The translations under genes were made by a program, and so were the position numbers. Shown here in pieces: positions 6,711 through 14,525 of a stretch of 16,014 bases of DNA. Origin of the DNA: Arcicella sp038230735 (GTDB taxonomy: Bacteria > Bacteroidota > Bacteroidia > Cytophagales > Spirosomataceae); assembly GCA_038230735.1 (NCBI GenBank), contig JBBRMR010000097.1, positions 1 through 16,014 of the forward strand, in the 5' to 3' direction. Every line of letters starts with the position of its first letter. Position 1 is the first letter of the stretch. Below the pieces are notes generated by a model. The model had not been told where the DNA came from and ran no database searches. It was given only the letters and a program-made list of their open reading frames with translations.

Positions 6711-8003
6711 TTAGAGGTAAAAATTGTTCAATTCGTTAACTGACAAAGCATTGTCCACAAAACAATAGTCGTGGTCAAGTCCAAAAACTCTACAAATTTT
6801 TTCAGAATGGTTTTTAGCAATTTCTAAAATGTCACTATCAGTTAATGTTTTGGGGTTAAATCTAAAATTCAATTTAAAATTATTATGCTGTTTATTTGAA
6901 ATATCACTCCGTTCATATCTCATATTGCCATTGTATTTGCTATTAAATCCGTAAAGTTTATAATTTAAAACATTTACAAAACTAATCTGTAACAAAACAT
7001 CGTCATAATATTTCGCTAACTCGTAGAAACTTCGGGCAAAACCAAGTAAAAACATTTCGTAACCAATAATTTGTGTTAAGTATATTGCAACTATTGACTT
7101 TTGGGTATCTTTATTTTCGTATGGATATGTTATTGAATTTGATAATCCTGCTTCTACAAATCCATTGTTAAGAATTTCAAAATATGATGTAAATTCTTTA
7201 TCTCGTGTACGTTTCAAAACAATTCCGTCAAGTTTTAAATCAATATCTTGCCCAACATAAAATAATGACATTGAAGGATATGGATTGTAACCTCTTGAGT
7301 TTCTGTCAAGCCAAGTTTTAAAGTCTGCAACTGGCAAATTTATTTTTTCTTCGTTTGGGTACTTGGGAATTAATGAAAATAAAACAAGCGGTTTGGGTAA
7401 TCCTGTTTTTTTAGGAATTTCTGAATATAGTTTATCTGAATTTTTGTTTTGCCCAAAATTAGGATTGTCTTCGTCTGCTAAATTTCTTTTCTTTAAGAAG
7501 TCATTAAATTCGTCTATCCTATTTTTTGAGAATTCAAACATATCTCTAATTTGATTATGATTTGCAGATTTAGAACTATCATTTATTCTAATGTGGTAGT
7601 TGTTCCATTCTGTTACAATATGAGGTTTTTTTGTACTTTCTGGAATATGAATCACAACAATTACTTTTTCGCTTTCTGGAATTGGAATAACCTTTGGGTC
7701 AAAATAGAAAACTTGTGGCTCAACATTTGAACTTAAAATTTGATTTATCCATTCGTCAATATCTCTATTTTGTATTTTATTTTCAATGCCGACAATCTTG
7801 TAGTGCTTATCCACGCCAATAATTAAAAACCCACCACTTGTATTAGCGAATGCGGAGATGTCCTTAGATAGCTCTTTTTTTGCTTTATCAACGTTACCAA
7901 ACTCGCCTTTAAAATCTAAATGATAGCCTTCTCGTTCTTGCCTTGTGTTAATCAAATCGTCTATATCGAAATAGGTTAGTTTGGAAACGTGTTTTGAAAA
8001 CAT
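6711..8003 (-). CDS. Schlafen/AlbA_2-domain protein, putative defence or nucleic-acid-binding factor
   Basis: The 430-residue protein begins with an AlbA_2 (Schlafen-like) domain at residues about 20-160. REGYHLDFKGEF carries the domain's acidic and lysine residues. KDISAFANTSGGFLIIGVDK is the classic core helix and strand, and it is followed by VVIHIPESTKKPHIV and YHIRINDSSKSA. AlbA_2 proteins are often annotated as ATP-binding or as transcriptional regulators. Related Schlafen-type domains cleave RNA, and several bacterial forms occur in anti-phage systems. Residues about 200-430 match nothing I recognise and may be the sensor or effector partner. The gene lies 68 bases after the Rpn-type nuclease gene, on the same strand. 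ATG 8003 is the sensible start. Confidence 0.8.
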   Translation of the reverse strand: MFSKHVSKLTYFDIDDLINTRQEREGYHLDFKGEFGNVDKAKKELSKDISAFANTSGGFLIIGVDKHYKIVGIENKIQNRDIDEWINQILSSNVEPQVFYFDPKVIPIPESEKVIVVIHIPESTKKPHIVTEWNNYHIRINDSSKSANHNQIRDMFEFSKNRIDEFNDFLKKRNLADEDNPNFGQNKNSDKLYSEIPKKTGLPKPLVLFSLIPKYPNEEKINLPVADFKTWLDRNSRGYNPYPSMSLFYVGQDIDLKLDGIVLKRTRDKEFTSYFEILNNGFVEAGLSNSITYPYENKDTQKSIVAIYLTQIIGYEMFLLGFARSFYELAKYYDDVLLQISFVNVLNYKLYGFNSKYNGNMRYERSDISNKQHNNFKLNFRFNPKTLTDSDILEIAKNHSEKICRVFGLDHDYCFVDNALSVNELNNFYL

Positions 8004-8071
8004 TTTTATCTAAATTATTGGTTTAATTTTTATTGTATGGTATCTCTCATAAAATGGTTGCCAACAAATAA

Positions 8072-8959
8072 TTACAATTCTTCAATCTCTTCATCTGAAA
8101 GTCCTGTACTTTGGCGAATAATTGAATTAGCTACGCCAGCCAGTTTTAAAGATTTGGCGATTGCTCGTTTTTCTTCTTGCTTTCCCTCTGCTCTTCCTTC
8201 TTGTTTGCCTTCCAATATTCCTTCCTGTTTTCCATCATCATAAGCCGTATCAATATACCCTTTTATATCTCGATATTCTTTTAAACTGCTTTCGTAGGAT
8301 TCGGACTGCACACTATCCAGTTTTGCCAATTCAGCTTTTTCAAAGGCTTGTTCAAAAATCACTTCGTCTTTAAATATGCTGGGTATAGACTGGCAGTCTT
8401 CTAAATTTTTGATAAAATACAGCCATTTATCTAATCTGGTTTCTAATGCCGTTTCAGATTTATTGAAATTAGGCATTTCTATATAAACATAGGTCAGCTT
8501 TTCATAAAAGGTCTTTCCGTGCTGATTTTTGAGCTTTATCGTATGGACTACTTCGTTTCTCTCAGGTTCATTTTCGTAATCATCAAAGGTGAAATCAAGA
8601 ATGCCTACACAGAAAACAGCTTTAAGTTTATAATTCCACTCGCCTTTTTCGGCTTGCTCTCGGATGGGAAAGGTTGAATAGTAAACCGTGCGGTCTTTAA
8701 AATAATTCTGTTTGGCTTTTTGAAGTTCTACGATAAATTTTTCACCTGTAAAAGACTCACAATAAATATCAAATAATGATTTCCTATCGACAGCGGTTTG
8801 TCCTAAATGCTCGGTATTTTTAAATGAAAGGTCTTTTATCTGTGAAGTGCTTGGCAAAAGGGCATTCAGAAAATCCAGTAGAAGCGGTTTGCTGGCTTCT
8901 TCTCCAAAGATTTTTTTAAATCCAAAATCGGTAAAGGGATTGATATATTTGGCTTTCAT
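8072..8959 (-). CDS. Rpn-type PD-(D/E)XK nuclease (recombination-promoting nuclease / putative transposase family)
   Basis: The 295-residue protein opens with AKYINPFTDFGFKKIFG, the hallmark of the PD-(D/E)XK 'transposase' family (TIGR01784, Rpn-like). The nuclease core shows D64 in FDIYC and E78 in FIVELQKAKQ, an ExQ variant of the ExK motif normal in this family. RTVYYSTFPIREQ follows. The C-terminus is a Gly/Lys/Glu/Gln-rich helix (EGKQEGRAEGKQ) common in these proteins. Rpn nucleases cleave DNA and promote RecA-independent recombination, and some act in phage defence. They are not autonomous insertion sequences. I prefer ATG 8959 to ATG 8977 because a perfect -7 element at 8982-8989 lies only four bases from the latter. 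Confidence 0.88.
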   Translation of the reverse strand: MKAKYINPFTDFGFKKIFGEEASKPLLLDFLNALLPSTSQIKDLSFKNTEHLGQTAVDRKSLFDIYCESFTGEKFIVELQKAKQNYFKDRTVYYSTFPIREQAEKGEWNYKLKAVFCVGILDFTFDDYENEPERNEVVHTIKLKNQHGKTFYEKLTYVYIEMPNFNKSETALETRLDKWLYFIKNLEDCQSIPSIFKDEVIFEQAFEKAELAKLDSVQSESYESSLKEYRDIKGYIDTAYDDGKQEGILEGKQEGRAEGKQEEKRAIAKSLKLAGVANSIIRQSTGLSDEEIEEL

Positions 8960-8981
8960 GGCTTTGCTTTCGTTCATCTCT

Positions 8982-8989
8982 CAAATTTA
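8982..8989 (-). promoter_or_regulatory. Bacteroidota -7 element of the Rpn nuclease gene
   Basis: Read on the minus strand, TAAATTTG matches TAnnTTTG exactly. It ends four bases before ATG 8977 and 22 before ATG 8959, so the transcript would begin at or near 8977. The nuclease gene therefore probably has its own promoter and is not only read from the restriction enzyme gene. Confidence 0.5.
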
Positions 8990-8990
8990 C

Positions 8991-9017
8991 AAAAAAATCC
9001 GTAAACTGAATGTTTAC
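8991..9017 (-). terminator. Probable terminator of the restriction-methylation gene
   Basis: On the minus strand GTAAAC, loop ATTCA, GTTTAC is followed by GGATTTTTTT. The hairpin starts 38 bases beyond the stop codon of the gene at 9055. The six-pair stem is weak, but stem plus T7 is the expected form. It abuts the -7 element of the next gene. Confidence 0.45.
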
Positions 9018-9054
9018 AAGTGGTTACACTTATTCTTGCAACAACATATTACAC

Positions 9055-12000
9055 TCATTTCCCTTCCACAATCAAAATCTCTTCCTCCGTTAATTCGTAC
9101 AAATCATAAACCATGCGGTCAATCTCGGCTTCTAAGCGGGTGGTGTCAGCTTTGGAATCCGATTTTTTTAGGGCTAAAATTTGATTTACATTTTCGATGA
9201 ATGGGGCTTGATTTTCTGTCAATTTTACTGGCAATTTTTTAAATTCTTCTAATCGTATTTTTGGAAAAAGTGCATCAAATTCATTTTTTTCTAAGCGAAA
9301 AGACCAGGCTAAAAGTTTAGAACCAAGAAGTGCTTGAATAAATTTAACATTGACGGTTGTATCTGACTTCGGAATAGCAATATAAAGGCTACGGTCAATT
9401 TTTATCTCTTCACTCACAACGGTACAAACAAAATTATGGACTCCTAAAATTTCTCTAAATACAATTCTATCATCTTTATAAAACTTTTCGTCTCTCGGTG
9501 CTGCAAGCCAATTGCCGTATTTTATGAACCGTTTTCCATCAACATTATAATCGTATCTTTGAACATCTTTACTATGAATGAACGGATGAAAACTTTCATC
9601 TAACTGAAAATCAGAATGATATGCTTTACTTTCAATAATTTCTTTTGATTGTCCTGTGTAAGCATCATAAGCTCTAAACCCGAACGAAATTTCAGTAATG
9701 TCGGAAAGAAATTTACTTCCATTACGAATTTTCTTTAAAATAATATGCTTTGAATCATCAACTTCCACATCGAAAACATATTTTTCATTAGCTGAAAAAC
9801 GACTTTGAGGGATAGTATTTTTGAGTTCAATTATTCCTTTTTCAAAAGCCCAAATTTGAATTTCATTGTCATTTAAAGATTCCGTTTGCGGTTTCTTGCT
9901 TGCCACATAAATTAATGTGTCCACCGATGCTTCTTCAAAGGCATTTGAAATGTTAGGATTAATGGAAATGAGATTGTAATTATTCAAAATGAAACTTCTA
10001 CAATCTGACATCATCAAATTTTTGAGCCATGAATTGGGCGTAATTAAACTAATATACCCCTCTTTTTGAAGTAACATAGTAGCTTTTTCCATGAATAAAA
10101 GGTACAAATCAACTTGATACTGTGCGGTTTTATAAGCATCTTTAAAATACTTCATGGAATCTTTTACGGAGCCTCCCGTTAAATACGGAGGATTACCCAC
10201 CACTACATCAAAACCCGTAAAGTTGCCATTATCATCTAACACTTCGGGAAACTCAAAACGCCATTCAAAAGCGTTCCTAAAAATGGGCGAATCAATACTA
10301 TCCTTGATTTCGGTGCTGAGACTTTCTATTTTTTTGGATAAAATATCCCTTTCCGTTTTCTGTTTGGCGTTGAGTTGCGTTCCAAAAAGGGCGTTACCTT
10401 CAAAGCGTACATAAAGCTCTTCTTTGAGTTTTTGAAGCTGGACAATTTTAGGGTTTGAATATTTGGCAATCTCCGTTCTGAAATTACTTTTGATGTTGTC
10501 AATGATTTTTTGAAGCCCTCTTTTCTGCTCTTTGTTCTCGGCATTTTTGTAGTCATTCACAAAACCACGATATTGATTTACGGTGTATTTAATGCTCCGT
10601 AAAACTTTACTCAAATCAGCATCTAAGCCAAAACGACTCACCAAACTATTACCCGTTTTGATGTTAATGTCAATATTTGGTAGCGTTTCCAAATATAAAT
10701 AGTTGCTTTCGGGCGTGTAAAAAGCATTTTTCAAGAGTTCAATCCATAAACGAAGCTGGCAGATAGAAACTGATTTGGGGTTAATATCCACGCCAAATAA
10801 ACAATTCTCGATGATGGTACGCTTTTCGTGAAAAAGGGTCTCTTGCACACTTTGTAAATCTTGGAAAGGTTTACCCGCCTGACCGATTTTATACTGAAAA
10901 TCCTTTTGGGTATCTTCTTCCCACACGATTAATTCATCGTTTTCTACCGATATTTCGTAACCTTTCAACCTCGTACCGTTGGGGTGCTGCAAGATTTTGA
11001 GTTCCGCTTTGATGGCAATCATTTCATTGAGAGCCGAAACCAAAAAGTGTCCCGAACCTACCGCTGGGTCGCAAATACGGATAGAATTTAATAAATCGTT
11101 GTAGGATTTACGCTTGTCGGGCTTCTTATAATCATCATCAATAAAATCTTTTAACTCCTCAAAAGTAGAAATTCCCCCTTTGGAGGCAAGGGGGCTAAAT
11201 TTCTGCACCACCGCCCGTCTGAGCGTTTCACGGCACATATACATCGTGATAAATGAAGGAGTAAAGAAACTGCCGTCTTTGTAACCGTTCAATTTTTCAA
11301 AAATCAACCCTAATACCGCAGCATTAATTGTTCTATCGTGATTGACAGCTTCGGTATTTTTGGCGGCGGCAACTTCCTTTTCATCTTTTGAACCAAAATC
11401 GTAGGAATCCAAGAAATCAAGCAAATATTTGAGCGTTTTTACTTCGCCTTTACGAGTTTTGCCGTTGGTATCCTTTAAAACGGTACTGCCAAAAAGCGGT
11501 AACTCCAGACGGTCTTTGAGTAATTCAACACTCAGAACGTTGTTTTCTAAATTTGATTCTTCAAAAAGTGAGCTGTTCAAATACGGAATGTCGCCAAATT
11601 TTTGTTGAACGGATTGCTTGCGTTCGGTCGGACGTTTTGCCAATACCCCAAAGAATAATTCGCCCAATTCATCAAAATCATTGATTCGGTCGCTCGTCAA
11701 GAAACGATATTTGCGGTCACCATTGTGATATTTAACCAACTGTCCTTCCAATAATTTGAGGAATAACAAACGGTTGAGCCACGTAATACACAATTCCAGA
11801 GCCACACTATATTTTTGTTCTTCTTCAGTATCGCCATAACCCTCCAAATTTGGCACTTTGACAAGAGCGTTTTTAGTATCGAGTTGTTCAATGGTATTTT
11901 CAAGCAACGAACCTTCCTTTCGATGAGCTGGTAGTAGTCGCTCAATGATTTTCTTATTGCTCTTGTCGTCCTTGCGTTCTTCAATGCCAATCATATACAA

Positions 12001-12732
12001 TAATTCATTGTAGAAAGGCTTATTGAGTTTGTTAGCATCGTTGGCAATTTCTTGTTTCAACAGATGCTCGGGCGAAAGGATTTTGTATAATTCTGACAGT
12101 TTTTTATCGGTCGCTTTCACGTAATCCCGAATATCTACTTTGCAAAACTCAATGGGTTTTTCAAGGGTTTCGAGGTAAGATTTAGCATGAAGTTTATAAA
12201 AATCATCCGTGCCGTGTCCCGATAGTTTCCAGTCTTGGTAAGTCTTTTTGAGTGGTGTGGTAAAGATATTTTCATTAAACCACAGCTCGTTGAAGATGTA
12301 CCATTCGTGGCAATTGGTGGCAACCAAGTAACGGATTTCGTGGTTATGATGGTCGATTCGTTCACGGAGGTAGTACAAAACCAATTCGTGCAGAGCTTTC
12401 ACATTGGGCTTCTCTTCGCTGAACATATCGGTTTTCTCAGCCGTCTTTTTCACTTCAATCAGTACCGCCACCTTGCTTTTAGCATCCGTGCCGTTGTGAA
12501 TTGCCCAATCAATCGTTTCCTTTTTATTGATGTAAAATTTGCCTTTGTACAAAGCATCATTCAAGAAGTCCCGCAGGTCGGTTTCTTGTTTTCCCTCACG
12601 GCTGGGTTCGTGGATATTGGCTAAAAAAGTGTTGAGTTTTTGCTTGAAATGGCTCAGAGTTTCGGGGGCAATTTCTTGTTTGCGGTGGGTAGGACGGAGG
12701 AATTTATCGGGCTTAAAGGTGGTTGTTTTCAT
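9055..12732 (-). CDS. Type IIG restriction-modification enzyme (nuclease, DNA methyltransferase and specificity in one chain)
   Basis: The 1225-residue protein has the layout of Eco57I/DUF7149-type enzymes. An N-terminal PD-(D/E)XK nuclease carries D75 in TIDWAIHNGTD and E93-V-K95 in VLIEVKK. A helical linker follows. A gamma-class adenine methyltransferase core has SAM motif I DPAVGSGHF (555-563) and catalytic NPPY (847-850). A target recognition region of about 300 residues forms the C-terminus. It would methylate an adenine in a specific DNA sequence and cut foreign DNA lacking that mark. No separate S or R subunit is seen or needed. All key motifs are present without frameshift, so it looks active. 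A short palindromic insertion encodes PLASKGGI upstream of motif I (see 11174-11194). A palindrome-rich repeat lies 166 bases upstream of its ATG. Confidence 0.9.
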   Translation of the reverse strand: MKTTTFKPDKFLRPTHRKQEIAPETLSHFKQKLNTFLANIHEPSREGKQETDLRDFLNDALYKGKFYINKKETIDWAIHNGTDAKSKVAVLIEVKKTAEKTDMFSEEKPNVKALHELVLYYLRERIDHHNHEIRYLVATNCHEWYIFNELWFNENIFTTPLKKTYQDWKLSGHGTDDFYKLHAKSYLETLEKPIEFCKVDIRDYVKATDKKLSELYKILSPEHLLKQEIANDANKLNKPFYNELLYMIGIEERKDDKSNKKIIERLLPAHRKEGSLLENTIEQLDTKNALVKVPNLEGYGDTEEEQKYSVALELCITWLNRLLFLKLLEGQLVKYHNGDRKYRFLTSDRINDFDELGELFFGVLAKRPTERKQSVQQKFGDIPYLNSSLFEESNLENNVLSVELLKDRLELPLFGSTVLKDTNGKTRKGEVKTLKYLLDFLDSYDFGSKDEKEVAAAKNTEAVNHDRTINAAVLGLIFEKLNGYKDGSFFTPSFITMYMCRETLRRAVVQKFSPLASKGGISTFEELKDFIDDDYKKPDKRKSYNDLLNSIRICDPAVGSGHFLVSALNEMIAIKAELKILQHPNGTRLKGYEISVENDELIVWEEDTQKDFQYKIGQAGKPFQDLQSVQETLFHEKRTIIENCLFGVDINPKSVSICQLRLWIELLKNAFYTPESNYLYLETLPNIDINIKTGNSLVSRFGLDADLSKVLRSIKYTVNQYRGFVNDYKNAENKEQKRGLQKIIDNIKSNFRTEIAKYSNPKIVQLQKLKEELYVRFEGNALFGTQLNAKQKTERDILSKKIESLSTEIKDSIDSPIFRNAFEWRFEFPEVLDDNGNFTGFDVVVGNPPYLTGGSVKDSMKYFKDAYKTAQYQVDLYLLFMEKATMLLQKEGYISLITPNSWLKNLMMSDCRSFILNNYNLISINPNISNAFEEASVDTLIYVASKKPQTESLNDNEIQIWAFEKGIIELKNTIPQSRFSANEKYVFDVEVDDSKHIILKKIRNGSKFLSDITEISFGFRAYDAYTGQSKEIIESKAYHSDFQLDESFHPFIHSKDVQRYDYNVDGKRFIKYGNWLAAPRDEKFYKDDRIVFREILGVHNFVCTVVSEEIKIDRSLYIAIPKSDTTVNVKFIQALLGSKLLAWSFRLEKNEFDALFPKIRLEEFKKLPVKLTENQAPFIENVNQILALKKSDSKADTTRLEAEIDRMVYDLYELTEEEILIVEGK
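11174..11194. repeat. GC-rich palindromic mini-element inside the restriction gene
   Basis: CCCCCTT, TGGAGGC, AAGGGGG is a perfect 7-bp inverted repeat within the coding sequence. Read in frame on the minus strand it gives the peptide PLASKGG (around residues 513-519). It interrupts the text between the helix RRAVVQKF and the helix STFEELKDFIDDDY, just before methyltransferase motif I. Its base composition contrasts with the flanks. Short in-frame palindromes encoding peptides of this kind are known in Bacteroidota genes, and the frame is kept. Confidence 0.5.
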
Positions 12733-12873
12733 ACTATTAATTTAGGAATATCATCGGGTTTTACGAGTTCGTATTGCAAATTAACAAACATTATGGCTTG
12801 ATGAAAATATTGATAATGAATTGATAAGAAATGAGGAATTGAGAGAATGTGGAAGTGGGGTGATATTGAAATC

Positions 12874-12918
12874 AAAAAGCCCTGTAACGCTCTTTGTAAC
12901 GTTACAAAGAAGCGTTAC
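12874..12918 (-). terminator. Possible terminator of the membrane ATPase gene overlapping the palindrome cluster
   Basis: On the minus strand a long stem built from GTAACGCTTCTTTGTAAC and GTTACAAAGAGCGTTAC (one unpaired base) is followed by AGGGCTTTTTG. The stem lies 42 bases beyond the stop at 12960, a suitable place for transcription to end. The lack of a real loop and the second copy of half this sequence upstream of the gene argue that it is also, or instead, a protein binding site. Confidence 0.35.
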
Positions 12919-12930
12919 GTAACGTTACAG
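12898..12930. repeat. 33-bp palindromic repeat, copy 1 (upstream of the restriction gene)
   Basis: This stretch matches 14291-14323 at 30 of 33 positions, in the same orientation. It contains the overlapping palindromes CGTTACGTAACG (12913-12924) and GTAACGTTAC (12919-12928). The two copies bracket the membrane ATPase gene, and each also lies upstream of a minus-strand start. A shared operator or the ends of a single-gene insertion are both possible. Confidence 0.65.
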
Positions 12931-12959
12931 TGGCTATTTTTTGAGATTTTTATTGAATT

Positions 12960-14261
12960 TTAATTATAACGAGTTTTCATACATTCAGCTTTTCTATTCT
13001 CAATTTTAATCGAAATATCGGCATCGTGTTCATACTCATTACTCCCTTTGAAGTCGCCACCTTTTGTAGATTGCAGAATACAAATAAATGCTTTGGATGG
13101 GTGTAATCCCCTTAACTTTCGTAAGTCTTCGGGCGTGATATTCATGTGATTTATACTATCAATGACAACAAATTTATAAGGAGATTGTGTTAATAAAAAC
13201 TGCAAAGAATTTACATGATCGGCACTTCCTAAAAAAATGTTTTCCATATTGAAATTGACAACCTTATTTTGAAGAGAAAGCGAAGAGCCTTCTTCGGATG
13301 AATTAAATAAAACTGTGCCAAAATTACTGGCTAAATATTCCGATAATTCAAGGGTAAAATAACTTTTTCCATGTCCAGGCTTACCGTAAACCATCATACA
13401 AAAGTTAGCCTCTGGTGTACCGATTAAGTCTTTCCATTTATCGGAAAATTTCCATGTATTAAATTTCTTACTTTTAAGGCTTTCGAGTGAAATAGCTTTT
13501 TGTTTGGAAAGGTCTTCAAATTCATCGTAGATTACTTCTGGTGATATTTTCTCATATCGGGCAATTTGCTTCTGTACAGCATCACGCTCAATTTTTATAC
13601 CTTTCTCTTTCGATTTTGAATTTAGTATTTCTTGGTCAAGTTGTAAAAGCTCTTTTTCTTTTTCATTGGCTTGTGCTAATTTTTGAGCTTCATCTGAACC
13701 AAAATAAGAAGCAACTGACAAAGCTCCACCTGCAATCACACCAACAATAGCTGCGGGGATAATCAGTAAATACCAAAACGGATTTGTATTTTTTGCTTTG
13801 AAATAGATAGTTACAAATCCTAAAGCTACCGCCCCTAATCCACCAAGAATCATCCCTTTCGCTCTGGAACTTCCACCGTTTAGTTTATTGATTTCTGATT
13901 TTAACGTTTGCCGCTTTTTTTCAAGCATGACAGTATTTTCTAAACAGGCTTGATACGCCTTGACAGACTTTACATAAGCAGGATTAGCGATATACTCCGT
14001 AACCCCAATATCTGTAAAATCAGGTATAGTGTCGGTGGTTGAGAGAGGTTTGTTTGGAGACTCATAAGTAACATCTTCAACTACTTTTAGAGGGGTGTCT
14101 ATTAGCTTTTTAGCATTACTTAAAAATGCAGGTTCTTCTATTGCATGGCGTTTACGATGACCTTCGGTTCGACAACTACCTGAGCAATATTCGTGAATCT
14201 CACTACGAGGTTGAAAGATTGTGCCGCAGATACTACAAGCCTTTTTAGAAAATTTTGGCAT
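12960..14261 (-). CDS. Membrane-anchored zinc-finger RadA/RecA-like ATPase
   Basis: Read from ATG 14261 the protein has 433 residues. TTG 14288 would add nine residues and run into the repeat. Domains in order: a zinc finger with C9, C12, C26 and C30 (CSICG and YCSGSCR); a polar linker; a coiled coil at 105-128; two membrane segments at about 137-154 and 162-187; a second coiled coil at 195-238; and a RecA-like core. In the core, Walker A is GKPGHGKS (293-300), Walker B is FVVID (364-368), and a RadA-like segment reads LQSTKGGDFKGSNEYEHDADI (split here at 396-416). The chain ends with KTRYN, where RadA has KNRFG. It thus resembles RadA/Sms without the Lon-like domain but with membrane helices inserted. 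RadA is a branch-migration helicase; a membrane form could act in DNA uptake, transfer or defence. The role is unknown. Confidence 0.75.
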   Translation of the reverse strand: MPKFSKKACSICGTIFQPRSEIHEYCSGSCRTEGHRKRHAIEEPAFLSNAKKLIDTPLKVVEDVTYESPNKPLSTTDTIPDFTDIGVTEYIANPAYVKSVKAYQACLENTVMLEKKRQTLKSEINKLNGGSSRAKGMILGGLGAVALGFVTIYFKAKNTNPFWYLLIIPAAIVGVIAGGALSVASYFGSDEAQKLAQANEKEKELLQLDQEILNSKSKEKGIKIERDAVQKQIARYEKISPEVIYDEFEDLSKQKAISLESLKSKKFNTWKFSDKWKDLIGTPEANFCMMVYGKPGHGKSYFTLELSEYLASNFGTVLFNSSEEGSSLSLQNKVVNFNMENIFLGSADHVNSLQFLLTQSPYKFVVIDSINHMNITPEDLRKLRGLHPSKAFICILQSTKGGDFKGSNEYEHDADISIKIENRKAECMKTRYN

Positions 14262-14290
14262 AAGGATTTTTAGGATTAAACGTTGCAAGA

Positions 14291-14323
14291 AACGTTACAA
14301 TGAAGCGTTACGTAACGTTTCAC
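14291..14323. repeat. 33-bp palindromic repeat, copy 2 (upstream of the membrane ATPase gene)
   Basis: This is the partner of 12898-12930. It includes CGTTACGTAACG (14306-14317) and an outer 10-bp inverted repeat, GAAACGTTAC (14289-14298) with GTAACGTTTC (14312-14321). It begins 30 bases upstream of the ATPase ATG at 14261, a position suited to an operator or promoter-overlapping site. Confidence 0.65.
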
Positions 14324-14525
14324 AGGCATCTTTTACTGTTTTAAGATGCAGTCACAAATTACAAATTTTCTGATTTTTATCTCTTTGTTTCTTGTAGAAC
14401 TTTAAAATATTTATAGTAAAATTTTTGTGCCATTGATTAAAATTAATTTTAATAATTATCAATGAAACATTATATTGATAATTATAGTAAAATTTAGTAT
14501 TTTCGTAAAATACCCATGAAAGAAC
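14324..14525. promoter_or_regulatory. Divergent promoter region with hairpin and direct repeats
   Basis: The region separates the leftward ATPase gene from the rightward small secreted protein. TTATAGTAAAATTT occurs at 14411-14424 and 14482-14495. A perfect 12-bp inverted repeat, ATAATTATCAAT (14452-14463) and ATTGATAATTAT (14474-14485), has a 10-base spacer. TATTTTCG at about 14498-14505 is a one-mismatch -7 element some 20 bases before the ATG at 14526. These look like regulator sites for the small gene. The symmetry is direct; regulation is inferred. Confidence 0.45.

Larger units (their letters stand above)
12733..12959. other. Regulatory gap between membrane ATPase and restriction enzyme genes
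   Basis: This 227-base gap holds the promoter of the leftward restriction gene and, at 12883-12930, a cluster of GTAAC/GTTAC palindromes. These include the perfect 18-bp palindrome CTTTGTAACGTTACAAAG at 12892-12909. A one-mismatch -7 element (TTAATTTG on the minus strand) lies near 12780. No small gene is visible. Confidence 0.5.

Noticed and set aside
8072..8959. Rpn-type gene as part of an insertion sequence
   Set aside because: No terminal inverted repeats or target duplications were seen around it; the family is nuclease-like and not an autonomous IS.
9055..12732. Several shadow frames of 76-129 codons on both strands within the restriction gene
   Set aside because: The 1225-residue frame with intact nuclease, SAM and NPPY motifs explains the whole segment.
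12883..12930. Integron attC-like site or IS end
   Set aside because: Nested GTAAC/GTTAC palindromes lack attC core sites and asymmetry; no integrase or transposase lies nearby.
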